A stretch of 64,000 nucleotides of DNA from Leisingera sp. ANG1 (lineage in GTDB: Bacteria; Pseudomonadota; Alphaproteobacteria; Rhodobacterales; Rhodobacteraceae): NCBI RefSeq assembly GCF_000203975.2, contig NZ_AFCF02000009.1, positions 462,713 through 526,712 on the forward strand, written 5' to 3'. Both the position numbers and the translations under genes were made by a program. A model generated the notes under the pieces. It had not been told where the DNA came from and did no database searches. It saw nothing but the letters and a program-made list of their open reading frames with translations. Shown here piece after piece: positions 34,999-45,030 of this stretch (position 1 is the first letter of the stretch; each line of letters opens with the position of its first letter).

Positions 34999-36387
34999 AT
35001 GGAACGCAGGCTCGCTGCCATTCTGGTCGCCGATATGGCCGGATACTCCCGCCTCATGGAAGAGGACGATGAGGGCGTTTTGACGCGGCAGAAAGGCCAT
35101 CGCAAGGAGCTGATCGATCCCCAGATCGCGGCACACCGCGGCCATATAGTGAAAACCACCGGTGACGGCATGCTTGTTGAGTTTGCCTCTGCGCATGATG
35201 CCGTCCGTTGCGCCCTGGCGATCCAGAAGGAGATGGCGATCCGTGAGGCGGATATGCCTGAGAAAATCAGGATCCGCTACCGGATCGGGATCAACATCGG
35301 CGATGTGGTCTTCGACGGTGCGGATATCTTCGGCGACGGCATCAATGTGGCTGCCCGGTTGGAAGGCCTTGCGGAACCCGGCGGCATTAGCATCTCTGGT
35401 ATCGTGCATGAAACTGTGACTGGGCAGCTTGGGGAACGTTTCCGCGACATGGGTTCACAACGGGTCAGGAACATCTCCCGTCCAGTCCGGCTTTGGCAGT
35501 GGGTTCCCGAAGCCCGTCCCGAACGTGAACCGCCGGAAGCGGCGCTGCAGCAAAGGGTCAAGTATTGCTCCTCTCCCGATGGAACCCATTTGGCCTATAC
35601 CACGATCGGTCACGGGCCGCCTGTGCTGAAGGCACCGAACTGGATCAACCATATTGAATACGAGTGGCAAAGCCCTGTGTGGGGTCAGTTTCTGGCTGAA
35701 TTTGCAGGCAAATGCAGCCTGACCCGCTTTGATCAACGCGGCAACGGGCTGTCGGATTGGGAGGTGGACGAGATTTCCGAAGACCGGATGATCGACGACA
35801 TGTTCACCGTTGCCAATGCCGCGGGCCTGGACCGGTTTGCCTTGTTTGGAATCAGCCAGGGCGCAGCCTTTTCCATGCGGTTCGCGGCGCAGTACCCGGA
35901 GCGGGTCAAATGCCTGATCCTGCTGGGCGGCTATGTGCGCGGACGGATGCGGCGCAAGGACCCGGAGGCGGACCGGTTCTATCAGATCGGCTACAACATG
36001 ATCCGCGACGGCTGGGGATCACCCGATTCCATCTACCGGCATTTCTTCACGACCACTTACATTCCTGATGCCACTGCGGCGGAAGGTGAGTCCTTCGATG
36101 AGTTGCAGCGGCTTTCAACCAACACAAAAAATGCGCTTCGCATAGTGGAGATGAACGCGGAAATCGACGCTGCCCCCCACGCAGAAAAGGTCCGGGTCCC
36201 TACCCTTGTTTTGCATTGCGGCGGCGACCGGGCGGTGCCGGTTTCGGAAGGCCGGCTGGCGGCAAGGCTGATCCCAGGTGCCAGCTTTGTAGAACTGCCC
36301 GGCAACAATCACGGCATGGTCGGCGGGCACCCGGGATTTCAGGAATTCTTTGACGAGGCTATGCCCTTCATTCACCGCCACGCTTAA
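34999..36387 (+). CDS. Class III nucleotide cyclase fused to alpha/beta hydrolase
   Basis: 462 aa, cytosolic. Residues 1 to ~170 are a class III adenylate/guanylate cyclase domain: metal-binding Asp12 (LVADMAGYSRLM) and Asp56 (VKTTGDGMLVEF), then FGDGINVAARLEGLAEPGG with Asn116 and Arg120, the transition-state pair. Residues ~185-462 are an alpha/beta hydrolase with SPDGTHLAYTTIGHG, nucleophile Ser286 in GISQG, Asp410 in HCGGDRAVP and His438 in GNNHGM. Both catalytic sets look complete. The fusion suggests cyclic-nucleotide output linked to a hydrolase that binds or cleaves a small ligand; this coupling is inferred. The ribosome-binding site lies in a hairpin. Confidence 0.92.
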   Translation: MERRLAAILVADMAGYSRLMEEDDEGVLTRQKGHRKELIDPQIAAHRGHIVKTTGDGMLVEFASAHDAVRCALAIQKEMAIREADMPEKIRIRYRIGINIGDVVFDGADIFGDGINVAARLEGLAEPGGISISGIVHETVTGQLGERFRDMGSQRVRNISRPVRLWQWVPEARPEREPPEAALQQRVKYCSSPDGTHLAYTTIGHGPPVLKAPNWINHIEYEWQSPVWGQFLAEFAGKCSLTRFDQRGNGLSDWEVDEISEDRMIDDMFTVANAAGLDRFALFGISQGAAFSMRFAAQYPERVKCLILLGGYVRGRMRRKDPEADRFYQIGYNMIRDGWGSPDSIYRHFFTTTYIPDATAAEGESFDELQRLSTNTKNALRIVEMNAEIDAAPHAEKVRVPTLVLHCGGDRAVPVSEGRLAARLIPGASFVELPGNNHGMVGGHPGFQEFFDEAMPFIHRHA

Positions 36388-36404
36388 CAGAGAGAAATCG
36401 CTGT

Positions 36405-36989
36405 TCAGCGGGACCGGCCAGTAGTCGTGAACAAGCTGGAGGACAGCTTTACGCCAGTTTCCATCGCCCCGAGAATGACGGTTGTTTTACCACCTGCGCC
36501 GTCGTGGATAACCCATTTGCGCAATTCCACGGGGCTGCCGGTGAACATCATCTCAATACTGCCATAGTCCGGATGCTCCGGGTCCTGCGCCCGCACGATG
36601 GTCGAGGTGCCGTCAAAGCTGTGCCCCACCACCATGTTGGCCCGGCCCAAGTCCACCCTGCGGTCCAGAATGATCGACAGCGGCGTCCGCTTCAGCGGAT
36701 AGGTTTCAGGCGGCTGGTTCGACTTGGGATCGTGGATCACCACCGCACCGCCGCCGGCCACCACAGTGCCGCCTCCGTTGCCATCATATTCAAACCGCAT
36801 CCGCCCTGGCCGGTGCATATACAGTTTGCCTGTAGACAGGCTGCCATCGTCATTGATTTGCGTGAAAGGCGACGACGCCGTGGAAATCCCGTTCAGATAG
36901 CGGGAGATCTCGTTAAGGCTCAGTTTCTCTGCCGCCCAGGAAGCCGGGGCAATGAGGGTCAGCGCAAGCGCAAGTGCAATCCGTTTCAT
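36405..36989 (-). CDS. lolA: Outer-membrane lipoprotein carrier LolA-like
   Basis: 194 aa. The signal peptide (MKRIALALALTLIAPASWA) predicts a periplasmic protein. The mature part has LSLNEISRYLNGISTASSPFTQINDDGSLSTGKLYMHRPGRMRFEYD, the LolA core that forms the half-barrel carrying lipoproteins from LolCDE to LolB. It lies 79 nt after ftsK in the same orientation with a hairpin between, and is convergent with the cyclase gene. Confidence 0.9.
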   Translation of the reverse strand: MKRIALALALTLIAPASWAAEKLSLNEISRYLNGISTASSPFTQINDDGSLSTGKLYMHRPGRMRFEYDGNGGGTVVAGGGAVVIHDPKSNQPPETYPLKRTPLSIILDRRVDLGRANMVVGHSFDGTSTIVRAQDPEHPDYGSIEMMFTGSPVELRKWVIHDGAGGKTTVILGAMETGVKLSSSLFTTTGRSR

Positions 36990-37023
36990 GGGCTCAACAT
37001 AGGTACGCTGCTACAGAAGTGAA

Positions 37024-37051
37024 GATGCCGGACCTGCAAGGATCCGGCATC
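37024..37051 (-). terminator. Strong hairpin between ftsK and lolA
   Basis: Perfect 9-bp stem GATGCCGGA (37024-37032) / TCCGGCATC (37043-37051). On the minus strand it is followed by TTCACTT, a weak T tract. It may attenuate ftsK transcripts entering lolA. Confidence 0.6.
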
Positions 37052-37068
37052 GGCAGTTTTTCGTCAGC

Positions 37069-40000
37069 TCACTGTTCGGGAACCAGAATTTCCCGTTTAC
37101 CCACGTGGTTGGCTGCGGAAACGACGCCCTCGTCCTCCATCTGCTCAACAAGCCGCGCGGCCTTGTTGTAGCCGATTGCCAGCTTCCGCTGGATATAGGA
37201 GGTGGAACACTTGCGATCCTTGGTGACGATGGCAACAGCCGTGTCATAGAGGGCATCCTCGGTATCGGTATTGCCACCGGTGTTCAGGCCCAGAACCGCA
37301 TCGATATTGTCGGCCTTGTCCTCATCCGGGCCATCCAGAACGCTTCCGACGTAATCCGGCGGACCGAATTGCTTGAGGTGGTTCACCACTTCCTCGACCT
37401 CTTCATCCGAGCAGAACGGGCCGTGGCAGCGGGTGATTTTGGCGCCGCCCGCCATATAGAGCATGTCGCCCATGCCCAATAGCTGTTCAGCACCCATCTC
37501 GCCCAGGATGGTGCGGCTGTCGACTTTTGAAGTGACCTGGAAGGAAATCCGGGTCGGGAAGTTTGCCTTGATAGTGCCGGTGATCACGTCGACCGAGGGG
37601 CGCTGGGTTGCCATAATCAAGTGGATGCCAGAGGCCCGCGCCATCTGCGCCAAACGCTGAATGCAGGCCTCGATCTCCTTGCCAGCAACCATCATCAGGT
37701 CGGCCATCTCATCGACGATTACAACGATATAAGGCAGTGCCTTGGGTTCGAACTCTTCGGTCTCAAACACCGGTTCGCCCGTATCGTCGTCAAAACCGGT
37801 CTGCACCGTACGGCTGAACATCTCGCCTTTGGCCAGCGCCTCTTTCACGCGGCCATTGTAGCCCGCGATATTTCGCACGCCCATCTTGGACATCTTGCGG
37901 TAGCGATCCTCCATCTCGCCCACCACCCACTTGAGGGCCACGACGGCCTTCTTCGGATCGGTCACAACGGGCGAGAGCAGATGCGGAATGCCGTCATAGA
38001 CGGAAAGTTCCAGCATCTTGGGGTCGATCATGATCAGGCGGCATTCATCTGGTGTCAGCTTGTAAAGCAGCGACAGGATCATGGTGTTGATCGCCACCGA
38101 CTTACCGGAGCCGGTCGTACCCGCGATCAGCAGGTGGGGCATTTTAGCGAGGTTCGCGACCATGGCGTCGCCGCCGATGTCCTTACCCAGCGCCAGCGGC
38201 AACGCATGGTTGCCGTCGCCGAAGTCGCGGGAGGACAGGATTTCGCGCAAAACCACCTTCTCGCGTTTCTCATTCGGCAGTTCGATGCCGATCACCGTGC
38301 GGCCAGGGACGGTCGAAACCCGAGCCGACAGCGCCGACATGGAGCGCGCGATGTCATCCGCCAGGCCGATCACGCGGGAAGCCTTGAGGCCCGGCGCGGG
38401 CTCCAGCTCATACATGGTGACAACAGGGCCGGGGCGAACCGAGACGATTTCGCCCTTCACGCCATAGTCGTCCAGCACTGTCTCCAGCATCCGGGCGTTT
38501 TCTTCCAGCGCCTCGTCACTCAGATGGTGGCGTTCGATGCTGACCGGATTGGTCAGCAGGTTCAGCGGCGGCAGCTCAAAATCGCTGCTGCTGTCATCAA
38601 ACGCGAGGTTGGGCTGGGCTTCCGCCTTGGCCCGCGTTGAGGGCTGCACCGGCTTGCGCGCCGGTTTCTCGACCACCGCCTTGCGCGGTTCAGCCACCGG
38701 CAGATCAACGGTCAGCCGCGGCCCCGGCGTCTTGGGCGCTTGGGGTGCGTCCTGGAGCGGAGCGGTTGCATCAGGAAGGGTCTCCGCAGGCACATGGTCC
38801 GGAGTCAGCATCTGAGGCGCGCTGTCAAAGCCGCTGCTGGCATCTTCCTGCTGAACACGTGCTTCCGGTGCCTGCGAGACATAATCTTCTTCTGCAGTCT
38901 GCCAGGACAGCGGCGGCTCTTCCGGCACCGGCATTTGCGCAGCGGTCAGCGGCGGCTCCGCAGGCAGGCCGCCCTGTGCGGCCGCGGGATTGAAAATCAG
39001 CGGTGCCGGCCGTTGGCCGCGGCCCTTTGTCAGCGGCAGGTTCGGATCCAGTTCCGGCGGTGTGTCCGCCGCACGGCGTATCCTTACCGCGTTGGCGATC
39101 TTCTGTGAGATCCGGTCTTCGCCGTCTGCCCCGCCATCACTTTCTTCCGCGCCGGAGTACTGCTGGTCTGCAGCATAAACGTCTTCAGATGCCGGCGCAG
39201 CAGGTGCAGCCCTGCGAATGAGCCCCGGCACCCGCGACAGCAGCCCGCCTTTGGCGGGAGCTTCGGGCGTCTCCTCGATGCTTTCAACTGCATAGGTATC
39301 TTGCGGGTAATCCTCGAACATTTCGGGATCGTCGCCGGTGCCCGCGTAGGTGTTCGCGCCGTCGTCATGCACGCATTCGGCCCGTTCCTTGCGGTAGGTC
39401 ATTGCAGCCTGCAGCCCGCTGGACGCCCCCCGGCCAAGCAAGGCCGCAACCGCGCCATAGCCCAGGATGAGGCCAACCATCACCTTGTTCAGGCCTTTCT
39501 TCACCTCAGGCCAGGTGAAACCCAGCACCACACACCCAAGCGCCAGCATGCCCGCGGCGCTCAGCAAGGACATGATTTTGACCATGAAGTGCAGGCCCAC
39601 TGGCAACAGCGCCAGCAGCGCACCCAGGAAGGTGTAGCCAACCATGCCGCCAAGGCCGAAGTCATAATTCTGCTGCCAGCTGGTGCTGGCATTCAGGGTC
39701 TCCATGTGCAGGGCCACCACAAGCAGCCATGGCACCGACAGCAAAAGCGGCCAGACCACGCGGTCCTCGCCCCGGTGCAGCACAAAGCGCAGGCCCCAAG
39801 CCGACAAGAACAGCGGCATCGCCCAGCTTGCCTTGCCGAAAAGGGTGATCAGGATAAAGGAGACAGAAGCGCCCGGGCGGCCCAGCCAGTTCTGTACCGG
39901 CGCGTCGGTGGACACCGTCCAGTTCGGGTCCTCGGGCGTGTAAGAACCCAGCATGGCCGCAACCATCAGCCCCACCAGGATCAGGGCAATCCCGATCAGT

Positions 40001-40077
40001 TCCTTGCCACGCTTTTCAATGGCCGCCTGCATATTGCTGTCGAGCAGCGGATCGCGGCTGCGGGTTTGAAATGCCAT
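37069..40077 (-). CDS. ftsK: DNA translocase FtsK
   Basis: 1002 aa. The N-terminus holds four to five membrane segments (residues ~25-230) that anchor it at the septum. A long Pro/Ala/Glu-rich linker follows. The RecA-like motor has Walker [12 protein letters not shown] near residue 655 and Walker B-type [11 protein letters not shown]. The C-terminal gamma winged helix ([30 protein letters not shown]) reads KOPS sites. It pumps chromosome ends during division and activates XerCD. It is preceded by an aminotransferase gene in the same direction. Confidence 0.97.
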   Translation of the reverse strand: MAFQTRSRDPLLDSNMQAAIEKRGKELIGIALILVGLMVAAMLGSYTPEDPNWTVSTDAPVQNWLGRPGASVSFILITLFGKASWAMPLFLSAWGLRFVLHRGEDRVVWPLLLSVPWLLVVALHMETLNASTSWQQNYDFGLGGMVGYTFLGALLALLPVGLHFMVKIMSLLSAAGMLALGCVVLGFTWPEVKKGLNKVMVGLILGYGAVAALLGRGASSGLQAAMTYRKERAECVHDDGANTYAGTGDDPEMFEDYPQDTYAVESIEETPEAPAKGGLLSRVPGLIRRAAPAAPASEDVYAADQQYSGAEESDGGADGEDRISQKIANAVRIRRAADTPPELDPNLPLTKGRGQRPAPLIFNPAAAQGGLPAEPPLTAAQMPVPEEPPLSWQTAEEDYVSQAPEARVQQEDASSGFDSAPQMLTPDHVPAETLPDATAPLQDAPQAPKTPGPRLTVDLPVAEPRKAVVEKPARKPVQPSTRAKAEAQPNLAFDDSSSDFELPPLNLLTNPVSIERHHLSDEALEENARMLETVLDDYGVKGEIVSVRPGPVVTMYELEPAPGLKASRVIGLADDIARSMSALSARVSTVPGRTVIGIELPNEKREKVVLREILSSRDFGDGNHALPLALGKDIGGDAMVANLAKMPHLLIAGTTGSGKSVAINTMILSLLYKLTPDECRLIMIDPKMLELSVYDGIPHLLSPVVTDPKKAVVALKWVVGEMEDRYRKMSKMGVRNIAGYNGRVKEALAKGEMFSRTVQTGFDDDTGEPVFETEEFEPKALPYIVVIVDEMADLMMVAGKEIEACIQRLAQMARASGIHLIMATQRPSVDVITGTIKANFPTRISFQVTSKVDSRTILGEMGAEQLLGMGDMLYMAGGAKITRCHGPFCSDEEVEEVVNHLKQFGPPDYVGSVLDGPDEDKADNIDAVLGLNTGGNTDTEDALYDTAVAIVTKDRKCSTSYIQRKLAIGYNKAARLVEQMEDEGVVSAANHVGKREILVPEQ

Positions 40078-40192
40078 GCCTACCTCAGTTCCGTTTCATT
40101 TGCCCCTGCCCCGCTGTTCACCGCGGGGTCACGGGCCTGTCCGTTCTTGGTTTTGGCTGCACGGCCCCCAGCCAAGGGCCGCTCAGCAGAAT

Positions 40193-41371
40193 TCAGTAAA
40201 GACAGCCGCGCAGCGTGCTCAACGCTTTGCGGGTGTCCTCAGCAGGGGCGACCAGCGCCACCCGGATGTAAGTCTCGCCCGGGTTCTGGCCGGTCGCGCC
40301 TTGCGCCAGATAAGCGCCGGGCAGCACCCGCACCCCGGTTTCCTTCCACAGCTTCAGCGCGGCCTGCTCGCCGTTTTCCACCGGAAGCCAAAGGAAGAAG
40401 CCCGCCTCGGGCGCCATGTAGCCGTTGAGGCCGTCAAAGACCTCATCCGCAATTTTGTATTTTTCCTGATAGAGCGCACGGTTCTCCGCCACATGCGTCT
40501 CATCCGCCCAGACCCTGGCAGCGGCGGCCTGCAAGGGCGCTGGCAGAGGAGCACCTGAATAGGCCCGCAGCTGTTTAACCCGCTTAATGGTTTCCGGTCC
40601 GCCTGCAATCATCCCGGAGCGCAGCCCCGGCAAGTTCGAACGCTTTGAGAGCGAGTTGAACAGCACCACCCGCTCGGGATCGGCGCCCAGTTCCTGCGCA
40701 ACGGTCAGCGCTCCCACGGGAGCTTCATCGCGGTAGATCTCGGAGTAGCATTCATCCGCAAAGATGCGGAAATCATACTTGTCGGCCAGCTGAATCAACC
40801 GTTTCCAGTATGCACCTGAGGCCACTGCACCCTGTGGATTCGCGGGAGAGCAGATGTAGGCCACGGCGGTTCGGTTCAGTATTTCCTCTGGCAGGTTCTC
40901 ATAGTCCGGTAAATGACCTGTTGCCGCGGTCGCGGGGACAAACACAGGCTCTGCCCCAACGGAAATCGTCGCCACCATATAGACTTGGTAGAAGGGGTTC
41001 GGGATCAGCACTACGGGCTTTTTCCCGTTCTTCTGCTCCGGGCACAGCGCCATGGCGGCATTGTATAGCCCCTCGCGGGTGCCGTTCAGCGCCATGACCT
41101 GCGTTTCGGGGTCAGCGGTCACACCATAGCGGCGGCTGATCCAGTCCGAAATCGCACCGCGCAGTTCCGGCGTGCCGTCGTTGTTGGGGTATTGGTTAAA
41201 CCCGGCGGCATTTTCTGCGATGACATCGGTGACCCAGGCCGGAAACGCATGTTTCGGCTCGCCAATGGTCATATGCACCACATCCCCGCCAGGGGTGTGA
41301 TGATCCAATAACGCCCGCAGGCGCGGAAACGCATAGGCTGGCAGGTTCGAAAACCGCTCAGGAAAATCCAT
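40193..41371 (-). CDS. Class I/II PLP aminotransferase (DapC-like)
   Basis: 392 aa fold-type I aminotransferase. The PLP lysine is Lys243 in NSLSKRSNLPGLRSG. Other cofactor contacts are YICSPANPQG, FADECYSEIY and the C-terminal Arg in ETYIRVAL. The 'SLSKRSNLPGLRSG' context and the N-terminal FPRLRALL resemble succinyldiaminopimelate aminotransferases (DapC) of lysine/peptidoglycan precursor synthesis, but the substrate is not certain. It lies 115 nt upstream of ftsK on the same strand. Confidence 0.88.
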   Translation of the reverse strand: MDFPERFSNLPAYAFPRLRALLDHHTPGGDVVHMTIGEPKHAFPAWVTDVIAENAAGFNQYPNNDGTPELRGAISDWISRRYGVTADPETQVMALNGTREGLYNAAMALCPEQKNGKKPVVLIPNPFYQVYMVATISVGAEPVFVPATAATGHLPDYENLPEEILNRTAVAYICSPANPQGAVASGAYWKRLIQLADKYDFRIFADECYSEIYRDEAPVGALTVAQELGADPERVVLFNSLSKRSNLPGLRSGMIAGGPETIKRVKQLRAYSGAPLPAPLQAAAARVWADETHVAENRALYQEKYKIADEVFDGLNGYMAPEAGFFLWLPVENGEQAALKLWKETGVRVLPGAYLAQGATGQNPGETYIRVALVAPAEDTRKALSTLRGCLY

Positions 41372-41480
41372 ATCTTATGCCTCGGTCACGGGATCATTGG
41401 CGCCCCGTTTGCGCCTCAGGTTACAGGGGGCGGGCGGACGCGTCCACCCGGTGATGCGGCCGATGGGCCGAATGTGGCTT

Positions 41481-42812
41481 TCAGGCCAAGGCAGCCTCGA
41501 TCGCGGCGCCGGTGCGCAGCAGGGCTTCCTCGCAGTCCGGCTGCCCCAGCACCTGCAGCCCGCAGCTGGGGGTGCCGGTGGGCAGCGACAGGCCGCACAG
41601 CCCCATCAGGTTGCCGATCCTGGTGTTACGCAGCGCCATCAGGTTGGACTGGATGTAATAGTCGTGGTCGCTCTGCAGCCGGTCCAAATTGGGCGGCAGA
41701 ATGGGCGAGACAGGGCTGAGGATCGCTTCAAATCCGACCACCGCCTGATCCCAGGCCATCCGGCACTGCTCCAGCTTGGCCCAGGCCGCAACATAGTCCG
41801 GGCCGCTGAACTGCGCACCGGAGCGGAAGCGTTCCAGGATCTCCGCGTACATCAGCTGCGGAGACGCCTCGATCACGTCCTTCCACAATCCATAGGCCTC
41901 TGTCGTGTAGAGAATAGGGCTGAGGCCCATCGCCTCGTCCAGCGCAGGCACCTCCAGCGGCACGATCTCTGCCCCGGCGTCCCTCAGCCTCTGCAGCGTT
42001 TCGCAGTGGGCGGCGGCAACTGTTGGATCGAGATCGTCCTGCGCCACATTCTGGAGATCGGCGAAACGGCGGCCCTTAAGGGAGCCAGGATTGCGCAGGT
42101 CAGGACCCGCAGTCCCTTCCAGAACGCCCAGCAGCAACCCGGCATCTTCGACTGACCGGGCCAGCGGGCCTACGGTGTCGAACTTCAGGCACAGGGGCAC
42201 GACGCCCTCCAGCGTGATCCGGCCGGAGGTTGTCTTAAGCCCAACAAGATCATTCCACGCAGAGGGAATGCGGACAGAACCGCCCGTATCAGAACCTATG
42301 CCGCCCGCCGCCAGCCCATAAGCCACAGAGGCTGCCGCGCCGGAGGACGACCCTCCTGGAGCGGCGTCTTGGTCGTTCACACAGGGCGGTGTTTCCTTGA
42401 CCGGGTTGAAGCCCAGACCAGAGAACGCCAGCTCGCTCATGTGGGTTTTGCCGAGGCAGACCGTGCCCATGAGGGTTGCATTGGACAGAACGGCCGCATC
42501 TTGATCCGGCACCCGTCCTTTCAAGAGGTCAGAGCCGGATTCGGTTGCTGTATCTGCGCTGTCGAACAGGTCTTTCCAGCTGATCGGCACCCCATCCAAG
42601 AGCGAGCGGCGCAAACCCAAACGGGCACGCTGCTCAGCCGCTTCCGCCTCCGCCAGCGCGCGGTCATGGGTCACCTGCGTGTAGATCCGGTCTTTCAGGG
42701 GATGCGCGTCGATAGCATCCAAATAGCAGCGCGTCAGTGCCACCGGGCCGATTTCACCGGCCGCAATCCCGCGTCCCAGATTGGCGGCACTCATCGTCAG
42801 CCAGTCTTGCAT
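41481..42812 (-). CDS. Amidase-signature hydrolase
   Basis: 443 aa. The Ser-cisSer-Lys triad of the amidase signature family is visible: Lys80 in SWKDLFD, the Ser run 155-157 in PGGSSSGAA, and Ser179 in SDTGGSVRIPS. The GatA-specific context is absent and no gatB or gatC is near, so it probably hydrolyses a free amide rather than acting on tRNA. The start at 42812 has GAGGAG 6 nt upstream. It is divergent from the UbiH-like gene (110 nt). Confidence 0.9.
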   Translation of the reverse strand: MQDWLTMSAANLGRGIAAGEIGPVALTRCYLDAIDAHPLKDRIYTQVTHDRALAEAEAAEQRARLGLRRSLLDGVPISWKDLFDSADTATESGSDLLKGRVPDQDAAVLSNATLMGTVCLGKTHMSELAFSGLGFNPVKETPPCVNDQDAAPGGSSSGAAASVAYGLAAGGIGSDTGGSVRIPSAWNDLVGLKTTSGRITLEGVVPLCLKFDTVGPLARSVEDAGLLLGVLEGTAGPDLRNPGSLKGRRFADLQNVAQDDLDPTVAAAHCETLQRLRDAGAEIVPLEVPALDEAMGLSPILYTTEAYGLWKDVIEASPQLMYAEILERFRSGAQFSGPDYVAAWAKLEQCRMAWDQAVVGFEAILSPVSPILPPNLDRLQSDHDYYIQSNLMALRNTRIGNLMGLCGLSLPTGTPSCGLQVLGQPDCEEALLRTGAAIEAALA

Positions 42813-42922
42813 CAGCATCTCTCCTCTTGGCAGTTGCCGGTGACGGTAGCGGCAGCGGGACGCAGGCACAATCCCGCGCTTCCTGCATGGACAATCCCGC
42901 CAGCAGGCGCATATTGCGGGGC

Positions 42923-44149
42923 ATGAAAAATACGTCCGATATCCTGATCGTAGGCGGCGGGCTGAATGGTCCGGCCCTGGCCCTGGCCCTGGCTCAGACC
43001 GGCCACAGCGTTACCGTGGTCGACTCGCTGACTCCAGACAAATTGGCCGACAAGTGTTTCGACGGCCGCGGCTATGCGCTGGCGCTGGCCTCGCAGCGGC
43101 TGCTGCAGCAGACCGGTGTCTGGCAGCATGTCGGGGACAACGCGCAGCCCATGCTGGAGATCAAGGTAACGGACGGCCACGCGGGCCACGGGCCATCGCC
43201 GTTCTTCATCCACTTCGACCACGCCGAGCTGGAAGAAGGTCCGATGGGATACATGGTTGAAGACCGCTTCCTGCGCCGCGCCTTCCTGCAGGTGATGGAG
43301 GATGCGCCCGGGATTACTTTGGTATCGGGCCGCACAGTTGTCGGACAGGCGCCGGATCAGACCGGCGTGACAGTCACTCTGGATGACGGCGGAGAGCTGC
43401 GCGGCCAGGTTCTGGTCGGCTCCGACGGGCGCCGCAGCGGCACAGCACAACGGGCGGGGATCAAGCGCACAGGTTGGGACTATGGCCAGACCGCGCTGGT
43501 CTGCGCCATCGACCATGAAAAACCGCACCACGGCATTGCCCACCAGTTCTTCATGCCGCCCGGGCCGCTGGCGATTCTGCCGCTGCCAGGCAACCGGTCG
43601 TCTATTGTGTGGAGCGAACGGACCGAAACCGCCAAGGCGATCCACGCGTTGGACGACGCGGATTACATCCAGGCGCTGCGGCCCCGGTTCGGAGATTTCC
43701 TGGGGGAGATTTCCCTGGCCGGAAAACGCTTCACCTACCCGTTGAACCTGACCATCGCCAACAGTTTCATCGGCGACCGGATAGCGCTGATCGGCGACGC
43801 CGCGCACGGGATGCACCCGATTGCGGGTCAGGGGCTGAACGCGGGCCTGCGCGATGTTGGTGCGCTGGCTGAGGTGATCACCGAAGCCACCCGGCGCGGC
43901 GAGGACATCGGTTCCTCTCTGGTGATGGAGCGCTACCAGCAATGGCGCCGCTTCGACACTGCCTCTCTGACTGCGGCGACAGACGTGTTCAACCGCCTGT
44001 TCTCAAACGACAACCCGCTGCTGCGGCTGGGCCGGGATATCGGCATGGGACTTGCGGGCGCGGTCCCCGGCTTGCGCCGCGGTTTTGTACGCGAGGCAGC
44101 GGGCTTGACCGGTGATCTGCCGAAGCTTCTGAAAGGGCAGGCGATTTAA
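42923..44149 (+). CDS. UbiH/UbiF-type FAD monooxygenase
   Basis: 408 aa flavoprotein hydroxylase of ubiquinone synthesis. FAD fold LIVGGGLNGPALALALAQTGHSVTVVD at the N-terminus, the DG-type motif in QVLVGSDGRRS, and GDRIALIGDAAHGMHPIAGQGLNAGLRDV near residue 290. Alphaproteobacteria carry one to three such hydroxylases with varying ring-position specificity, so which of UbiH, UbiF or UbiL this is cannot be told. The start at 42923 follows GCGGGGC. It is convergent with the Trm112-family gene. Confidence 0.9.
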   Translation: MKNTSDILIVGGGLNGPALALALAQTGHSVTVVDSLTPDKLADKCFDGRGYALALASQRLLQQTGVWQHVGDNAQPMLEIKVTDGHAGHGPSPFFIHFDHAELEEGPMGYMVEDRFLRRAFLQVMEDAPGITLVSGRTVVGQAPDQTGVTVTLDDGGELRGQVLVGSDGRRSGTAQRAGIKRTGWDYGQTALVCAIDHEKPHHGIAHQFFMPPGPLAILPLPGNRSSIVWSERTETAKAIHALDDADYIQALRPRFGDFLGEISLAGKRFTYPLNLTIANSFIGDRIALIGDAAHGMHPIAGQGLNAGLRDVGALAEVITEATRRGEDIGSSLVMERYQQWRRFDTASLTAATDVFNRLFSNDNPLLRLGRDIGMGLAGAVPGLRRGFVREAAGLTGDLPKLLKGQAI

Positions 44150-44173
44150 GGGGAATTGGGGCCGCTGGCCGGA

Positions 44174-44362
44174 TCAGTCCAGCTCGCGCGCCTCATCCAC
44201 CAGCATCACCGGGATGCCGTTGCGGATCGGGAAGGCCAGATTGGCTGCACGCGAAACCAGTTCCTGCGCCTGAGCATCATACTCCAGCACGGCCTGGGTC
44301 AGCGGGCAGACAAGTGCTTCCAGCATCCGCCGGTCAAAGGCAGGCGCCTGTGTCTCGGTCAT
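44174..44362 (-). CDS. Trm112-family small protein
   Basis: 62 aa. The YcaR/Trm112 fold is indicated by [44 protein letters not shown]. The first zinc cysteine pair of eukaryotic Trm112 is reduced to one Cys (VCPLT), which is common in bacteria. Its ATG overlaps the stop of the LON-domain gene by 4 nt, so the two are translationally coupled. The function in bacteria is poorly known; it may support methyltransferases. Confidence 0.85.
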   Translation of the reverse strand: MTETQAPAFDRRMLEALVCPLTQAVLEYDAQAQELVSRAANLAFPIRNGIPVMLVDEARELD

Positions 44363-45003
44363 TGCAGGGTTTCCTCCTGAGAGCCGCCGCGCAGGGCAAA
44401 CTCGATCAAAGTGACAAGTGTTTCCCGCCTTGTGGCAAGGCAAGGCGCCTCAAGCAAGGCCTGTTTGTCCTCAGGGTCGAATTCCAGCAGCATCGCCAGC
44501 GAGTTGATCAGCAATTCGTCATCCGCATCCTTCAGCGCTTCCCAGTCCGTGGACAGGCTGCGGGCTGAAAAGAAGCGCTCCAAAAGATCCAGAAAGGAGG
44601 GCCGGTCCAAGGTTTCATCCGCCTCGCAGCGGCCCAGATCCCTGTCAAACCCCGCCCAGCTGACGTCACAGCGCCGGTAAGGCGTAAACCCATTGGCCTC
44701 CCGGGTGATCCGGAACCGGGAAACTCCCGACAGCGTGACAAGATACCGCCCGTCCTCAGTTTCAGAGAACTGGGTAACACGCCCGGCGCAACCAATGTTA
44801 TGGAGGTCTTCTCCGTTGCCGTGAGGCGGGGGGCAGGGCTGGACCATGCCGATCAGCCTCTGCCGCGTTTTCAGCGTGTCTTCAAACATTTGCAGATACC
44901 GAGGCTCAAAGATGTGCAGCGGCAGGCGCGACCGGGGCAGCAATAGTGCCCCGGGCAAGGGAAACACGGCAATCGTGTCCGGCAGATCGGCAGGCTGGAT
45001 CAT
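44359..45003 (-). CDS. LON substrate-binding-domain protein
   Basis: 214 aa, Pfam LON_substr_bdg without the AAA or protease domains of Lon. [38 protein letters not shown] at the N-terminus and [29 protein letters not shown] are highly typical. The role is unknown; such proteins are often found beside thioredoxin and Trm112 genes in Rhodobacterales, as here (28 nt after the thioredoxin gene, overlapping Trm112). Confidence 0.9.
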   Translation of the reverse strand: MIQPADLPDTIAVFPLPGALLLPRSRLPLHIFEPRYLQMFEDTLKTRQRLIGMVQPCPPPHGNGEDLHNIGCAGRVTQFSETEDGRYLVTLSGVSRFRITREANGFTPYRRCDVSWAGFDRDLGRCEADETLDRPSFLDLLERFFSARSLSTDWEALKDADDELLINSLAMLLEFDPEDKQALLEAPCLATRRETLVTLIEFALRGGSQEETLQ

Positions 45004-45030
45004 GGGACAGAGTGTAGTGCTACCCTGGTG

